From Emergomyces orientalis (lineage: Eukaryota > Ascomycota > Eurotiomycetes > Onygenales > Ajellomycetaceae): DNA of 64,000 bases. Below the pieces are notes generated by a model. It had not been told where the DNA came from. It made no database searches and was given only the letters and a program-made list of their open reading frames with translations. This document shows, piece by piece, positions 37,264 through 46,623 of the stretch. Numbering within the stretch: the first letter of the stretch is position 1; each line of letters starts with the position of its first letter. Made by a program: the position numbers and the translations under genes. The stretch is taken from positions 3,534,001 through 3,598,000 of the forward strand of contig MOWL01000067.1 in NCBI GenBank assembly GCA_002110485.1. The letters are read 5' to 3'.

Positions 37264-37899
37264 ATGGCATCTCCCGGTGCCGATATGTTCACCCAATACC
37301 CCCTTCACCTCGACCCAACTTCAAAAGCTATCTCCGCGCCCTCCTGCAACTCTGCTGCCCTTGATAAGGAACTCGAATCCCTAAACCAGCTCCACCGCGC
37401 GCTCCTCAACCTCGATAGTCCCAATATACCCCCACCCCCAAAACCAGTGAACCCCAAACGCAGCGCCCAAATCGCGAAGCTGCGCGAGACCGCCAACACA
37501 GCCTTCCGCAAATCCTCCTTCGGCGAAGCCATCAAGCTCTACACATATGCGATCGACATGGCCCTGGGTAGGCCAACGTGGGAATTTATGGGACTCGTGC
37601 GCGAGGAGCTGCCGCCGCTCCTTACGAATCGGGCGCAGGCGTATATGGCACAGCAACAGTGGGCAGAAGGTTATGTCGATGCGAAATCAAGCGTTGAGAT
37701 TGCTCCCATAAATAATGCGAAGTCGTGGTGGAGAGGGGGAAAATGTTTGATTGAGATGGGGAGGTGGGAGGAGGCAAAGGAATGGGTTTCAAAAGGGCTG
37801 GACGCTGAGGGAACGACGAATGAAGGGGGGAGGGAGCTGAAGGGCCTTATGGCAGATGTGGAGAAAGGTTTGGAGAGGGAGAGGGCTTCGAGGAGATGA
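37264..37899 (+). CDS. sec72: Sec72-like TPR protein of the Sec63 translocon complex
   Basis: Intronless, 211 aa, close to yeast Sec72 (193 aa). Sec72 is the cytosolic TPR subunit of the fungal Sec62/63/71/72 complex, which helps post-translational import into the ER and contacts cytosolic Hsp70. Residues 1-70 include the fungal Sec72 pattern of an initial segment, then a proline-rich linker (PPPPKPVNPKR). TPR helices follow at about 75-200: KLRETANTAFRKSSFGEAIKLYTYAI, LLTNRAQAYMAQQQWAEGYVDAK, KSWWRGGKCLIEMGRWEEAKEWV. The arrangement of three TPRs after a proline linker is characteristic. Another small TPR co-chaperone is the alternative, but the length and the LYTYAIDMALGRPTWE segment favour Sec72. 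Confidence 0.82.
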   Translation: MASPGADMFTQYPLHLDPTSKAISAPSCNSAALDKELESLNQLHRALLNLDSPNIPPPPKPVNPKRSAQIAKLRETANTAFRKSSFGEAIKLYTYAIDMALGRPTWEFMGLVREELPPLLTNRAQAYMAQQQWAEGYVDAKSSVEIAPINNAKSWWRGGKCLIEMGRWEEAKEWVSKGLDAEGTTNEGGRELKGLMADVEKGLERERASRR

Positions 37900-38551
37900 A
37901 GGAATGAGGGGGTTTGTTTGTGTTGTTGTTTGTTTCGATAATGTGGGTTTTGCTCGTTAGATATCTGCATTGCGGTTCGCGGCCTCCTCCGTGCATTGGT
38001 ATGGAGGATTTGTGCTTGATGTCTTCCTCTTTATATATATATATATATATATATATCCCTTTCACATCCTGTCTTTTTTAATGGCGTTTTGAGCATCTTG
38101 CATCTGTCTCTGTTAAAATCAATCTTTCTTAGATATGTATGTGATTGTTTATTGGCAGCTGCTCAATGGGATAACTTCATCACTGCCTGGGGAGATAATC
38201 ATAGCCCGTACACCAGCTGTCATCTTAAAGAAGGAAAAAAATAACCCTGGCAAATGAGCCTACGCCGTTTCTATTCAAAAAGAAGGCGTTGTCTACAAAA
38301 ACACAGGCGAGGGTATGCAACAAACCGTCGGTTTAGCGTCCACTGTTGCAATATATACATGTCCCGTACCACGAATGGATGATCTCGATAGACGAGCCAG
38401 GATGGACATTACATCAAACAATGTCGAATATTCTTATTCGTCTTCGTTTAATTAGAACAACACGGTGTCGAATGTCTGGTGGTTTGAGAGCAGACGAAGG
38501 TACTGGTGCTATATATATTCATCGCCTCATTAGCTCCCATATCAAATCATA
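37900..38551. other. Intergenic region between sec72 and tRNA-Glu
   Basis: Contains a (TA)n microsatellite at 38,032-38,056. No gene is supported. Confidence 0.5.
38032..38056. repeat. (TA)12 microsatellite
   Basis: Perfect TA dinucleotide run about 130 bp downstream of the sec72 stop. Confidence 0.85.
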
Positions 38552-38623
38552 TCCCATATGGTGTAGTGGCTAACATCAGCGTCTCTCACACGCTAGCCGG
38601 GGGTTCGATTCCCCCTATGGGAG
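38552..38623 (+). tRNA. tRNA-Glu (anticodon CTC)
   Basis: 72 nt, no intron. The acceptor stem pairs TCCCATA with TATGGGA, followed by discriminator G. The A box is TGGTGTAGTGG and the B box GGTTCGATTCC. The anticodon arm pairs AGCGT with ACGCT around the 7-nt loop CTCTCAC, so positions 34-36 are CTC, decoding GAG glutamate codons. The T arm pairs five base pairs (CGGGG/CCCCT-like, with GC pairs). A T-rich run at about 38,638-38,646 is a good RNA polymerase III terminator. CCA is not encoded, as expected for a nuclear gene. Confidence 0.93.
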
Positions 38624-38637
38624 AAAGTCAAACTCTA

Positions 38638-38646
38638 AATTTTTTT
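38638..38646 (+). terminator. RNA polymerase III terminator of the tRNA-Glu gene
   Basis: A run of about eight T, 15 nt downstream of the tRNA 3' end, on the coding strand. Confidence 0.7.
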
Positions 38647-39848
38647 CCCCTTCCCAACTGCTCTCTGCCCGTGGTAGGCGACGTTTTCCCAAAGACCAAG
38701 CTTATATGATTTGCTACGAGCAACTGTTCCGTTCAATGTCCCTTTGAAACCAAGAAGCAAAGGCTGTACTCTCTCTCTCCCTTTTTTTTTTCCTATATAT
38801 ATAAATTTTTTTTTTTTTTGGTTTGGTGGGGGGCGGGGGGATAGATAGTAGAGGGTAAACAATTAAAATGGCATACAGCAGTAGCTTGAAAAAACTAGTT
38901 CAATTCTCTTCGTATGTATTTTGAACATGCCCCATTGAATAAGGCAGGTTGGATAACCAGGACCAAAGAAGAACCCCACGGTTGCAAAGAGAAGGATACG
39001 AGCAGGCAATAGGTCCCTTGAAGAATGATTAATGTGATAACTAACGGTCTCAACAAAAGTGGCAAGAAAAATAGCAAAAGTTCGCCTATGCGAAATCTCA
39101 ATATCTTCATTACATTCACTCCCTAAACCAATACACAGAAGGGCTATGTAGACAAACAGAACAAGCGGTCAAGTCATCATTGTACTAAAAAGAGACAGGT
39201 CGCTGTTTAGGGCTAATGATTAGAACGGCAAAAGTGAACACCCAAGAAAAAGGAGGGGTGAAAAGTAAGTGCTCAAAGTGAATGTATCTACTTCTGCTAA
39301 TCCCATCGCTCTGGCTTGGAATAGAATGATAATCCATCAGAAGATAAAGAAAACTGTAAAATCAAAGTACAATCAGAAGAGCTTTAAGATCTTTTTGAGA
39401 GAGACGGGGATGGTATAGAGTTCACATAAAAATAGATGAGCATGGGTGTTTCGAGGAAAAACACTAGGGAAAAGGAAAAAACAAAAAGAGCACCCTCAAG
39501 TCGACTTCGCATGTCAGGAATGCTCAAATGAGAGAAAAAAAGAAAATGAGTAGAACAAAATAACAGTTGAAACGCCTCGGGGTTTGCTGGGAACAAAGTC
39601 AATAGGAAACAAAAAAAAGAGAAAGTATATGCAGGGAGCTGTTGAAGAAGACAATATGAAAAATAAGAGGGCAGTGTGCAAAATAGACAAAGGAGATCGT
39701 TGAAACGCTTGCAAGGACGGAGACTTGGTGTTCGTTTTGTTCATGTTTTTCCCCCTTCTTAATACCAATGCGATGGTTCTCGAAAATAAAAACCGACATC
39801 GTCGTACTATCGGCTTTTTCTCTCTCAGGGGATGTTGTTGGGCGTGTA
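38647..39848. other. Region downstream of the GRAM-VASt gene
   Basis: About 1.2 kb, purine-rich on the plus strand (39,200-39,750), so pyrimidine-rich on the strand of the minus-strand gene, as expected for its 3' UTR. Short frames on both strands have no domain. Confidence 0.45.
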
Positions 39849-42800
39849 TCATTCATCCTCGTGTTTCCGCTTCATAACTACCTTGAGCATATCAAGCCGT
39901 TGTTGTGTTATTCTAATCGCATTTTCCATTTCCCGCTCCGTCATCTTCTCATGCCTCAGGCGTCCCTCGAGCTCCTCTTCACTCTTAAGTTGCTGCTTTC
40001 GTCGTTGCTTTTCAGTTCTCGAATTGTCGGCTCTATCAGATTTGTCATTGGATGGAAATGGGTTTGCGACGGGGTATGCAAGGCCGTCCATGCCGACTCT
40101 CTCTTCCAGCCAGTTCCACAATTCGCTCTCCTCTCGCTGCCAAAGTTCTTCGTACGCAACAATTCGTTCGGGGATGGAAAGTAAAGGGGAACCAACTCCT
40201 GACGGCCCAAGGCGAGATGGAGGCGGGCTACGGAACCAAACCATCACCAATACTATGGCAATAACTCCTGCGGCAACATTGCCGCTCCAAAAGGGTTTGA
40301 AAATGTTGATTATCGGGCTAAGAGGACCCCGTAAAGGTTCCAGAATTCCCCAATTCTCAGCTTTTTGTTTCTCTGATTCAGAAACAGCTTGTGCGCCAGC
40401 TCCAACTTCAAGTTCGGTGGTACTTGCTCCCTTCCGTTTTCCTTTGACTCCCTTGCCAACGCTTTTCGGAAGAGTTGCGGTGCGTGACCGAGGAGCAACG
40501 CCTACTCTAAGCGCCTTGACTAAGTCGTTTCCAAAGGTAACCTGGCCGTCATTTGCACCCTTTTCGATTGGACCTATTATGACTCTTGTAAGTATCAAGA
40601 GTTGCTGTTAGAATGATAGAGAAAGGAGACAAACCTTTGAGCCAGCTCTTGCCGGACCACTCTATAGTGCAAGTCATATAAAGCCTGGTGGCATTGTTTT
40701 CTGCCCACGTAAGCAAGTATTTAGTTTTCACACAGAAAATATTCCCACTGGGCACATCGGGAGTTTGTGTCGTTAACGTAACCAAAACAACTTTCTCCAA
40801 GTCAAGTATGTCTAAATTCTCTGTACTAATGCATTTCGTTTGTTTCGGTCCGATGGGCGCATTCAGTGGCTTTATATAAGAATACGATCGGGTTTTGTTG
40901 TCCATGGACAACCCCTTTTTGTCGTCTTCACATTGTAGATCGGTCACTTTCTGGTACTCGACAAGAAACTTTGGCATAAATGAACCAGATGCGGGGCCAA
41001 AAACCAGTGTGTAGACAAAGCCTAGTGGCGCTGGTATTATTTCATCTTTTATCACTTTATCATAGCGGCCGGAGGGATCTGTAAACTCTGTTGGAGCATG
41101 GGTGGCTGGACCAGGGAACTGTGGAAGAGACGAAGACGTCGACGCAGGCGCCCCTTTTTCTGCTACTCTCGCCTCGTTTTTGGAGGGAACTTGAGGAGTC
41201 GAGGAAGGCACAACTAGCGGAATTGTGGATGCTTTGCGACTGATCCGTTTTATGGACTCCGATTTATCGCTGCTAGCAATACTCGCGTCGACAGCGTCCA
41301 TGAAATTTGTGCCTTCATCCTCTTCGTCTTCGTCATATATCTCATCCTCCTCGTCAGAGATCCCCACACTCGCAGCATCGCTCTCATCGGCCTTCTCCGT
41401 TTTGTCACCAGTACCTTGTTCTATTCGGGTGCCGTTTACTGAACTCTTGAGTGTCGGGTGGTTAATTTTCCAGATATTAACCATTAGATCATATGTAGCT
41501 TCCCGGCTAAGTAGACTCCGGAACGTATGTCGCGCATGTAGAGTTTGAATTGCGATTGCGTTCGGAAAAACCATGGCGGTAGATTCCTTCTCAATCGCCA
41601 TTATTTCATCGAAACTGATCACCAATGTTGTCACCCAGCCTAGGATGTTACTTGAAAAGCAGATATGGCCTTCTGATATGTATATACGGCCAGCCAGGAT
41701 GATTTCTCGTTGGAGAGCACAACTGTAATCTTCGATGAGGTAGTCATCCTCCGGAACACTTCTAAACAGCTGGTGGAAGTCACGATTCCTCTTTTTGCTC
41801 GCCACAGCAAAACCCGTCAACCGTGGAACACTGGAATTGGCACCTGGAACACCCAAGCCAAGTCCTGCCGTACCAAGCGCACCAATTGTTGCGCTAGACG
41901 ATCCTCGATGTCTGCGTGCAAGGCGGCTACGTACGCTACCGCTGCGCTTGATGATAGAACCAGTTTCTCCTTCGAAAATACTGCCACCAGGAGGGGTTTG
42001 TTCGCCATTACTCACTCTTCCAAGGCCATTCAATGGGGCACTAGGACGAGTATCGGTGCCAGTTTGTTCAGGGACCGGTTGAGAAGCAGATGCCCCATCT
42101 GCCGGCTTTTCATAGGCCATGGAAACTGCACGAGCGGCACGCATATCTTCTATCCTTGCAGAAATCTCGTCTCTTTGGGATGCAGTTCCTCTCCGTGGAC
42201 GGTCAGCAGCCTCAGTCTTCGTAAACACGACACCATCCTTTGTAGTAATCACTCCGCCCGCTGATGCGTCAATCCCAAGATGGCTGAAATTTAATTCGCC
42301 CATCCCGAGCGTTTCCACGGCCAACTCTTTTTTCTCTGCTGTATCTTCATCTCGTGATGAATCCGCGGCTAGTTCCGCCCTAGGATCACCATTTTTTGAT
42401 TTTCCTGGTTCCACGGGCTCTGGAGTCGGCTGCGTGCGAACTTGACTATTCAAACTGTTCCCAAAGTTAGACGCGGCGTTCTGAGCCGCAGAAAACATGG
42501 AGGAAAAGAACCCTGACGCAGTCTTAGATTCTTCCGCAGTAGGCGTTAAAGGCGCTGTCATGGAATTCGAAAGTTTACTGGGGCTGTGGGCAGCAGAAGC
42601 GGAACGAACACGTCTATGGGATATCATATTCCCTGACGGGCTCACAACAGCATTGGGGGGTAAGTTCTGGGAGCTTAAGGCGGAATCGGTATCTTCCGCG
42701 ACATTTGCAGACGGCAGTGCTGGGCTTTGTGAACGCAATCCAACTGGAGTCGGTGGGGTCACGGTTGTAACGGGAGCAGGTATGGCAGTATCGGGAGGAC

Positions 42801-43836
42801 TGGTGGGTGTGGTGGTCACATTTGATGGTTTAGGGAGAGTGGTATGGGAAGTATTCGACGATCCTACATATTGGGGTAATGGAGAAGGCAAAGGGGGGAC
42901 CTCCTCTGAAGGTTTTGGAGTATTTTTCGCTGACGTGCTTGACCTTCTTGACCTAGATGAAAAAAGGCCCCTACCGCTTTTCGCCACGGGCGATTTAAGA
43001 ACTTGGGGATCAGGGCTGGGGCTGCGACTATTTTTCGTGGGTATAGGGCTGAAAGCTTTTTTCAGGCTCCGACTCTTTCGCTCTGCACTGGATGATCTAG
43101 AGTGATCTCCCATATCCCCCGTGGTAGACGCACGGATCATATATCGACTGTTTTCGGAAGCCGTCTCGGACGGTTCATTGGAGGCTGACGCCGGTTCCGC
43201 TATATCGGAGGGAGCGCTAGTCGTGATTATTAGAGGAGATAAAGAAGGTTGGCGCGAACCCCGAGAGATGCCTAAATCAAAAGACGAATGCCTATTTAAG
43301 GTGGGATTAGTTTATCGTACAGGTCAAAGCGCCGCAAGAATAACTAGATAGGATAGATATGCTAGGAGGGAATAAGATTCCTGCGGAGAAGAAACCTACT
43401 TTCCGGATTCTGACCCGTTAATTGCGCCACGGTTCGTCGTATCTACTGTTGAGCTACTGTGATTCCCGTTGGTGGGTAATGATGGTGCATCTTCTTTTTC
43501 ATTGGGGATACGATGTAGTTCCGTTCCGCTCCCGTTGCCCTGCGATATGGAATTTTCCGTTTCCATCTTCTTCTTGCGCCGACGACGTGCTCCTGGAATC
43601 AACTTCGAGATGCCAGTAGGTGGGCCATCGTAGCTACCTCCTCCTCCTCCGCCTCCCCCGCTGGTTGAAGGCCGTGGGGATTCAAGGTTCGACTCGATTG
43701 AAGGAGCGGCGCTCCGGCTGGACGTAGAGCCGTCGACTTCGCTGAGGGTGGTCTTGCTGCGATTCGGCCTTGTGAAGACCTTCTTAAGTCCATTGGTAGA
43801 GGAGGCGGGGGCTGTTTCACTCGTAGCGCCGTCCAT
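39849..43836 (-). CDS. GRAM-VASt membrane-contact-site lipid (sterol) transfer protein, Lam/Ltc family
   Basis: Predicted ER-anchored protein moving sterol between membranes at contact sites. Three exons on the minus strand (43836-43400, 43291-40635, 40573-39849) give 1272 aa; junctions are phase 2 and phase 1. The first 640 residues are disordered, rich in S, P, T and basic residues, with a glycine run near 60. The GRAM domain is at about 645-750 (FHQLFRSVPEDDYLIEDYSCALQ; GRIYISEGHICFSSNILGW). An acidic linker leads to the VASt (StART-like) domain at about 880-1030 (ending CTIEWSGKSWLKG, across intron 2). One transmembrane segment, VAAGVIAIVLVMVWF, is at about 1118-1133, then a charged helical tail. 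One VASt domain resembles yeast Lam5/Lam6 more than the two-domain Lam2/Lam4. The ATG at 43,836 is used; the upstream frame has no ATG. Confidence 0.88.
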
Positions 43837-45442
43837 CGGCGGAAGACGACAGAGAACTCTACTGATGGAATTGATTGAAACTCCTGTGTAGGAACCTGAA
43901 TGATTTTGAGGGTAATGGAGTTCAAACAAAAGAACTGCTATTCCCAGGCCATGGGATAGAAGGTTGGAGGCCGCAGAGAACGGGGGACATGGGGAGCAGG
44001 GTCAGACCAACGCTGGAACAAAGGAGCGGAAGCGCAAATCGGGTGAGGGTTAGTTAAGAGCAGGTGGACGTGCAGCTTGTGTTCCGTGGTAGTTAGTGCG
44101 GAACAATAAGGACGTTGGATCTAGGAGAAACAAGGGGACAGTGCCAGCATCGTCATCTGTAGAATAGCGGGTTGGCATCGATTACAAGCGAATCGCCGCA
44201 CGGTGGAGAGTGGGATGAAGTTGGGAGTTCCCTGCGATTGCCGGCGGGTGGAGGACATGAGCTTTTGATGCAGTTGCGGCTCGGAAATACGAATATCAGT
44301 ACGGGAATACGCCGCCAATACATCCGCTGCACGTCTGATTGGCCGCCAGCCCAAGCCGCTAATCCAGATCCTGACATGGTGTATTTTACAACGATACACG
44401 CCACAGTTTCACATTTACAAGCGGCTCCCCAAATCCTCCAGTCTCGCTAGATATCGGCTTGAAGGTTGCTCCGTCTGTTCAGGCCCTGTTCAGCCTGGGC
44501 AGAGAGCCAGGCTGCGACATGGAGCCATCTGGATCCTACTTTGGTGCTTGTGCAGAGCTTAGTGCTGAGCTCCTCTCTTTTGTCAACAATTCTCGAACAC
44601 AACCTGCATGGAAATTATAATACGCAGCACAAGTAGCTAGGAAATATGGGGAGGAAAAAAGTGGTGGGGGACTGATGGATATTTGCATTTCTATTTCTAG
44701 ATAATTCTCAGAAATAAAATCCACTTCTCCATACAAGCCTTTTACGTCCCCATATGTGGATATCATCATTGGTGGATCGAAATATGTATATCACCGTTGG
44801 TGGGATAATAACCAACCTCGGAGGTATCTGAGTGCCCAGAAAGGAAACATGTCGTAATACTGACATGCCTTGGAAGATATCGAGCTCTGCAAAAGCGGTG
44901 GCACTCCCTTTGAGAATCTGGAATAGCTATTGGCTTCTGGGCTTCGCATTTCGAGGTATCAAGATCGTGCCACCCCCTCTCAAGAGTTCCCGCCGAAGTC
45001 GTCGAGTAGGCAGTAACCTGTCGAAGTAACTTGCATGGCACCCGTGATCCCTACCCATGGTATAACTGGAGCGGTTTGACATCGTACAAGAAAAATCTAT
45101 TCCCGTTTGTTGACTGATTCACGCAGGACATTTCACTACACTCCGCCCCACTCCAATCCATTCCACCCGCCAGGGGATCCCAAGATAACTTCCTCCTCTA
45201 CACAAAGCCGCTTAGAGCAAAAATATGATAAAAAAAGGCCCAAAAAAATGAAAACATACGAAAGCCCGGATTCGCTGGTGGTCACCCACCCAACTACTAA
45301 CAGGCCGGCGAGTGGCTTAAGTACCGGCTGAGCGGACGGGAAGCCCTGTTTTCCACTCCCTATGTTCGTATGTGATGATTTGCCTGTGGATGAGCAATTT
45401 ATAGAGCGAGTGTCTTCCAAGGTTTGCTGTGAGGCTGGATTG
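43837..45442. other. Intergenic region, upstream of the GRAM-VASt gene
   Basis: 1.6 kb with no supported gene. The first few hundred bases are the promoter/leader of the minus-strand gene. Near 44,752-44,808 two imperfect copies of a 25-nt segment (ATATGT..ATATCA..TTGGTGG) stand in tandem. Short frames on both strands have no domain. Confidence 0.45.
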
Positions 45443-45541
45443 TGTTGGATGGTGCTACGGCTACTGCAGTCACGTGCCCCCCAATCCTATTTAGTCGAAG
45501 CTCGCTAGCTAGATAATAACAATCAACAACCTCCTTCAACA
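45443..45541 (+). repeat. 5' LTR of the copia-type element
   Basis: 99 bp with TGTTG/CAACA ends, preceded by the GATTG target duplication. Confidence 0.92.
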
Positions 45542-45554
45542 GGTTATGAGACCC
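45542..45554 (+). other. Primer binding site of the copia-type element
   Basis: GGTTATGAGACCC abuts the LTR. GGTTATGAG is complementary to CTCATAACC, the anticodon loop (CAT) and 3' stem of initiator tRNA-Met. This internal, half-tRNA priming is known for copia-like elements. One extra A relative to the expected GGTTATGAGCCC is noted. Confidence 0.65.
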
Positions 45555-45674
45555 TTGTTGCTATTCGCGGCAGAACAGTCAAAAACATGCTATTTTACTC
45601 TAAAAACCTAGGGGTTGGTTCCGTGGGTCTTCTACGATAGTGGACAACATGATCTTCAGAATGAAGAGTCAAAT

Positions 45675-45925
45675 GGAAGCCCTCAACGCGAGGCAACGGA
45701 AGCCCTCAACGCGAGGCAACAGAAGCCCTCAATTCAAGGCAATGAAAGTTCTCAACGCGAGGCAAACGGAAGTCCTCAACAGAGGCATCAAATATCCATG
45801 ACCAAGGGGAGTCAGGCCATGATGGCTGGGACTAAAAGAGTCAACGGAAGACCTCACCGCGAGGCAAACAGAAGCTCTCAATGTGAGGCAAATGAATGTT
45901 CTCAACAGAGGCATCAAATAAATGA
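45675..45925 (+). repeat. Tandem repeat, unit about 23 bp, inside the element
   Basis: Units start GGAAGCCCTCAACG and end GAGGCAAC. The first two (45675-45697, 45698-45720) are identical; later ones diverge and the array is interrupted at about 45,790-45,845 before resuming. The units are not multiples of three, so they are not a clean peptide repeat. Confidence 0.85.
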
Positions 45926-45951
45926 AAAAAAAAAAAAAAAAAAAAAAAAAA
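45925..45951. repeat. Poly-A tract (27 A)
   Basis: Uninterrupted A run within the interior of the copia-type element, just before its RNase H remnant. Confidence 0.85.
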
Positions 45952-45961
45952 GGGGGAAATC

Positions 45962-46084
45962 ATGATGGAACACATTGATTCTATGGCCAATATAGCCGAC
46001 GGCCTCACCAAGCTGCTGGCGAAGCCTGCCCTCAAAGAATTCATTAAGAGGGTTGGGTTAAATGAGATTGACAAAAAGGATTGA
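45962..46084 (+). pseudogene. C-terminal remnant of copia polyprotein (RNase H end)
   Basis: A 40-codon open frame containing IADGLTKLLAKPALKEF, followed by a short IKRVGL tail. This is the signature end of Ty1/copia polyproteins (LADIFTKPL-type motif). Nothing upstream in the element encodes the rest of the polyprotein, so this is a leftover of an internal deletion. Confidence 0.85.
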
Positions 46085-46285
46085 ATGAGAATGATAATGG
46101 TAATATGGCAGATCGGTGGATTCGGCTTGTGTTTTCTGAATTTTACAGTTATTGCTGTACGGGCACCTTTCCTAATGAGGAAACTAGGGTCTGAATCTTG
46201 TAATTAATTATTATTGCGTTTTTGAATGAATTGGCAGCTAGGGGCGCCGGGTGGCAGAGCCTGAGTGCGCCGGAGCAAGGGGGGG

Positions 46286-46384
46286 TGTTGGATGGTGCTA
46301 CGGCTACTGCAGTCACGTGCCCCCCAATCCTATTTAGTCGAAGCTCGCTAGCTAGATAATAACAATCAACAACCTCCTTCAACA
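46286..46384 (+). repeat. 3' LTR of the copia-type element
   Basis: 99 bp, identical to the 5' LTR by eye, preceded by a purine tract and followed by the GATTG target duplication. Confidence 0.92.
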
Positions 46385-46623
46385 GATTGAGTCAGATCCA
46401 TAGCAGATGATGACTAATCGGGAAATCTGATAAGCGGCGGCTCGCTCGTGACTTCATCATCACCATCACTCAACACCAAATTCCGAGTCTGAGTTCTCGG
46501 TCATCCCTCACGACTCCTCAACCTTTAGACCTTTTATGTCGTATCTTGTTAACGAATTCCTTCGGAATCCTAAGTTTCTGATTTGTTGTAGGGCGTGTTG
46601 AAGAAGTTTTGTAGGTGGAGATT
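46385..46623. promoter_or_regulatory. Short upstream region of the MIT-domain gene
   Basis: Only 239 bp separate the copia-type element from the proposed start codon at 46,624. The insertion therefore lies in or near the promoter of this gene. No TATA box was seen. Confidence 0.4.

Larger units (their letters stand above)
45443..46384 (+). mobile_element. Miniature non-autonomous Ty1/copia-type LTR retrotransposon
   Basis: A complete 942-bp insertion. Two 99-bp LTRs (45443-45541, 46286-46384) appear identical base for base, begin TGTTG and end CAACA. The element is flanked by a 5-bp target duplication, GATTG, at 45438-45442 and 46385-46389. Directly after the left LTR is GGTTATGAGACCC (45542-45554), close to the complement of the anticodon region of initiator tRNA-Met, the half-tRNA primer used by copia elements. 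A purine tract (46274-46285) precedes the right LTR. The 744-bp interior codes only for a 40-residue remnant of the copia RNase H C-terminus (45962-46084). gag, protease, integrase and reverse transcriptase are missing, so mobilisation would need proteins from another element. Identical LTRs point to a recent insertion. Confidence 0.9.

Noticed and set aside
39849..40611. Long plus-strand frame opposite the end of the GRAM-VASt gene
   Set aside because: It is antisense to a coding exon with a clear product; serine/leucine-rich content is a mirror of the real gene.
42497..43105. 202-codon plus-strand frame opposite the GRAM-VASt gene N-terminus
   Set aside because: Shadow of the disordered coding region on the other strand; no domain.
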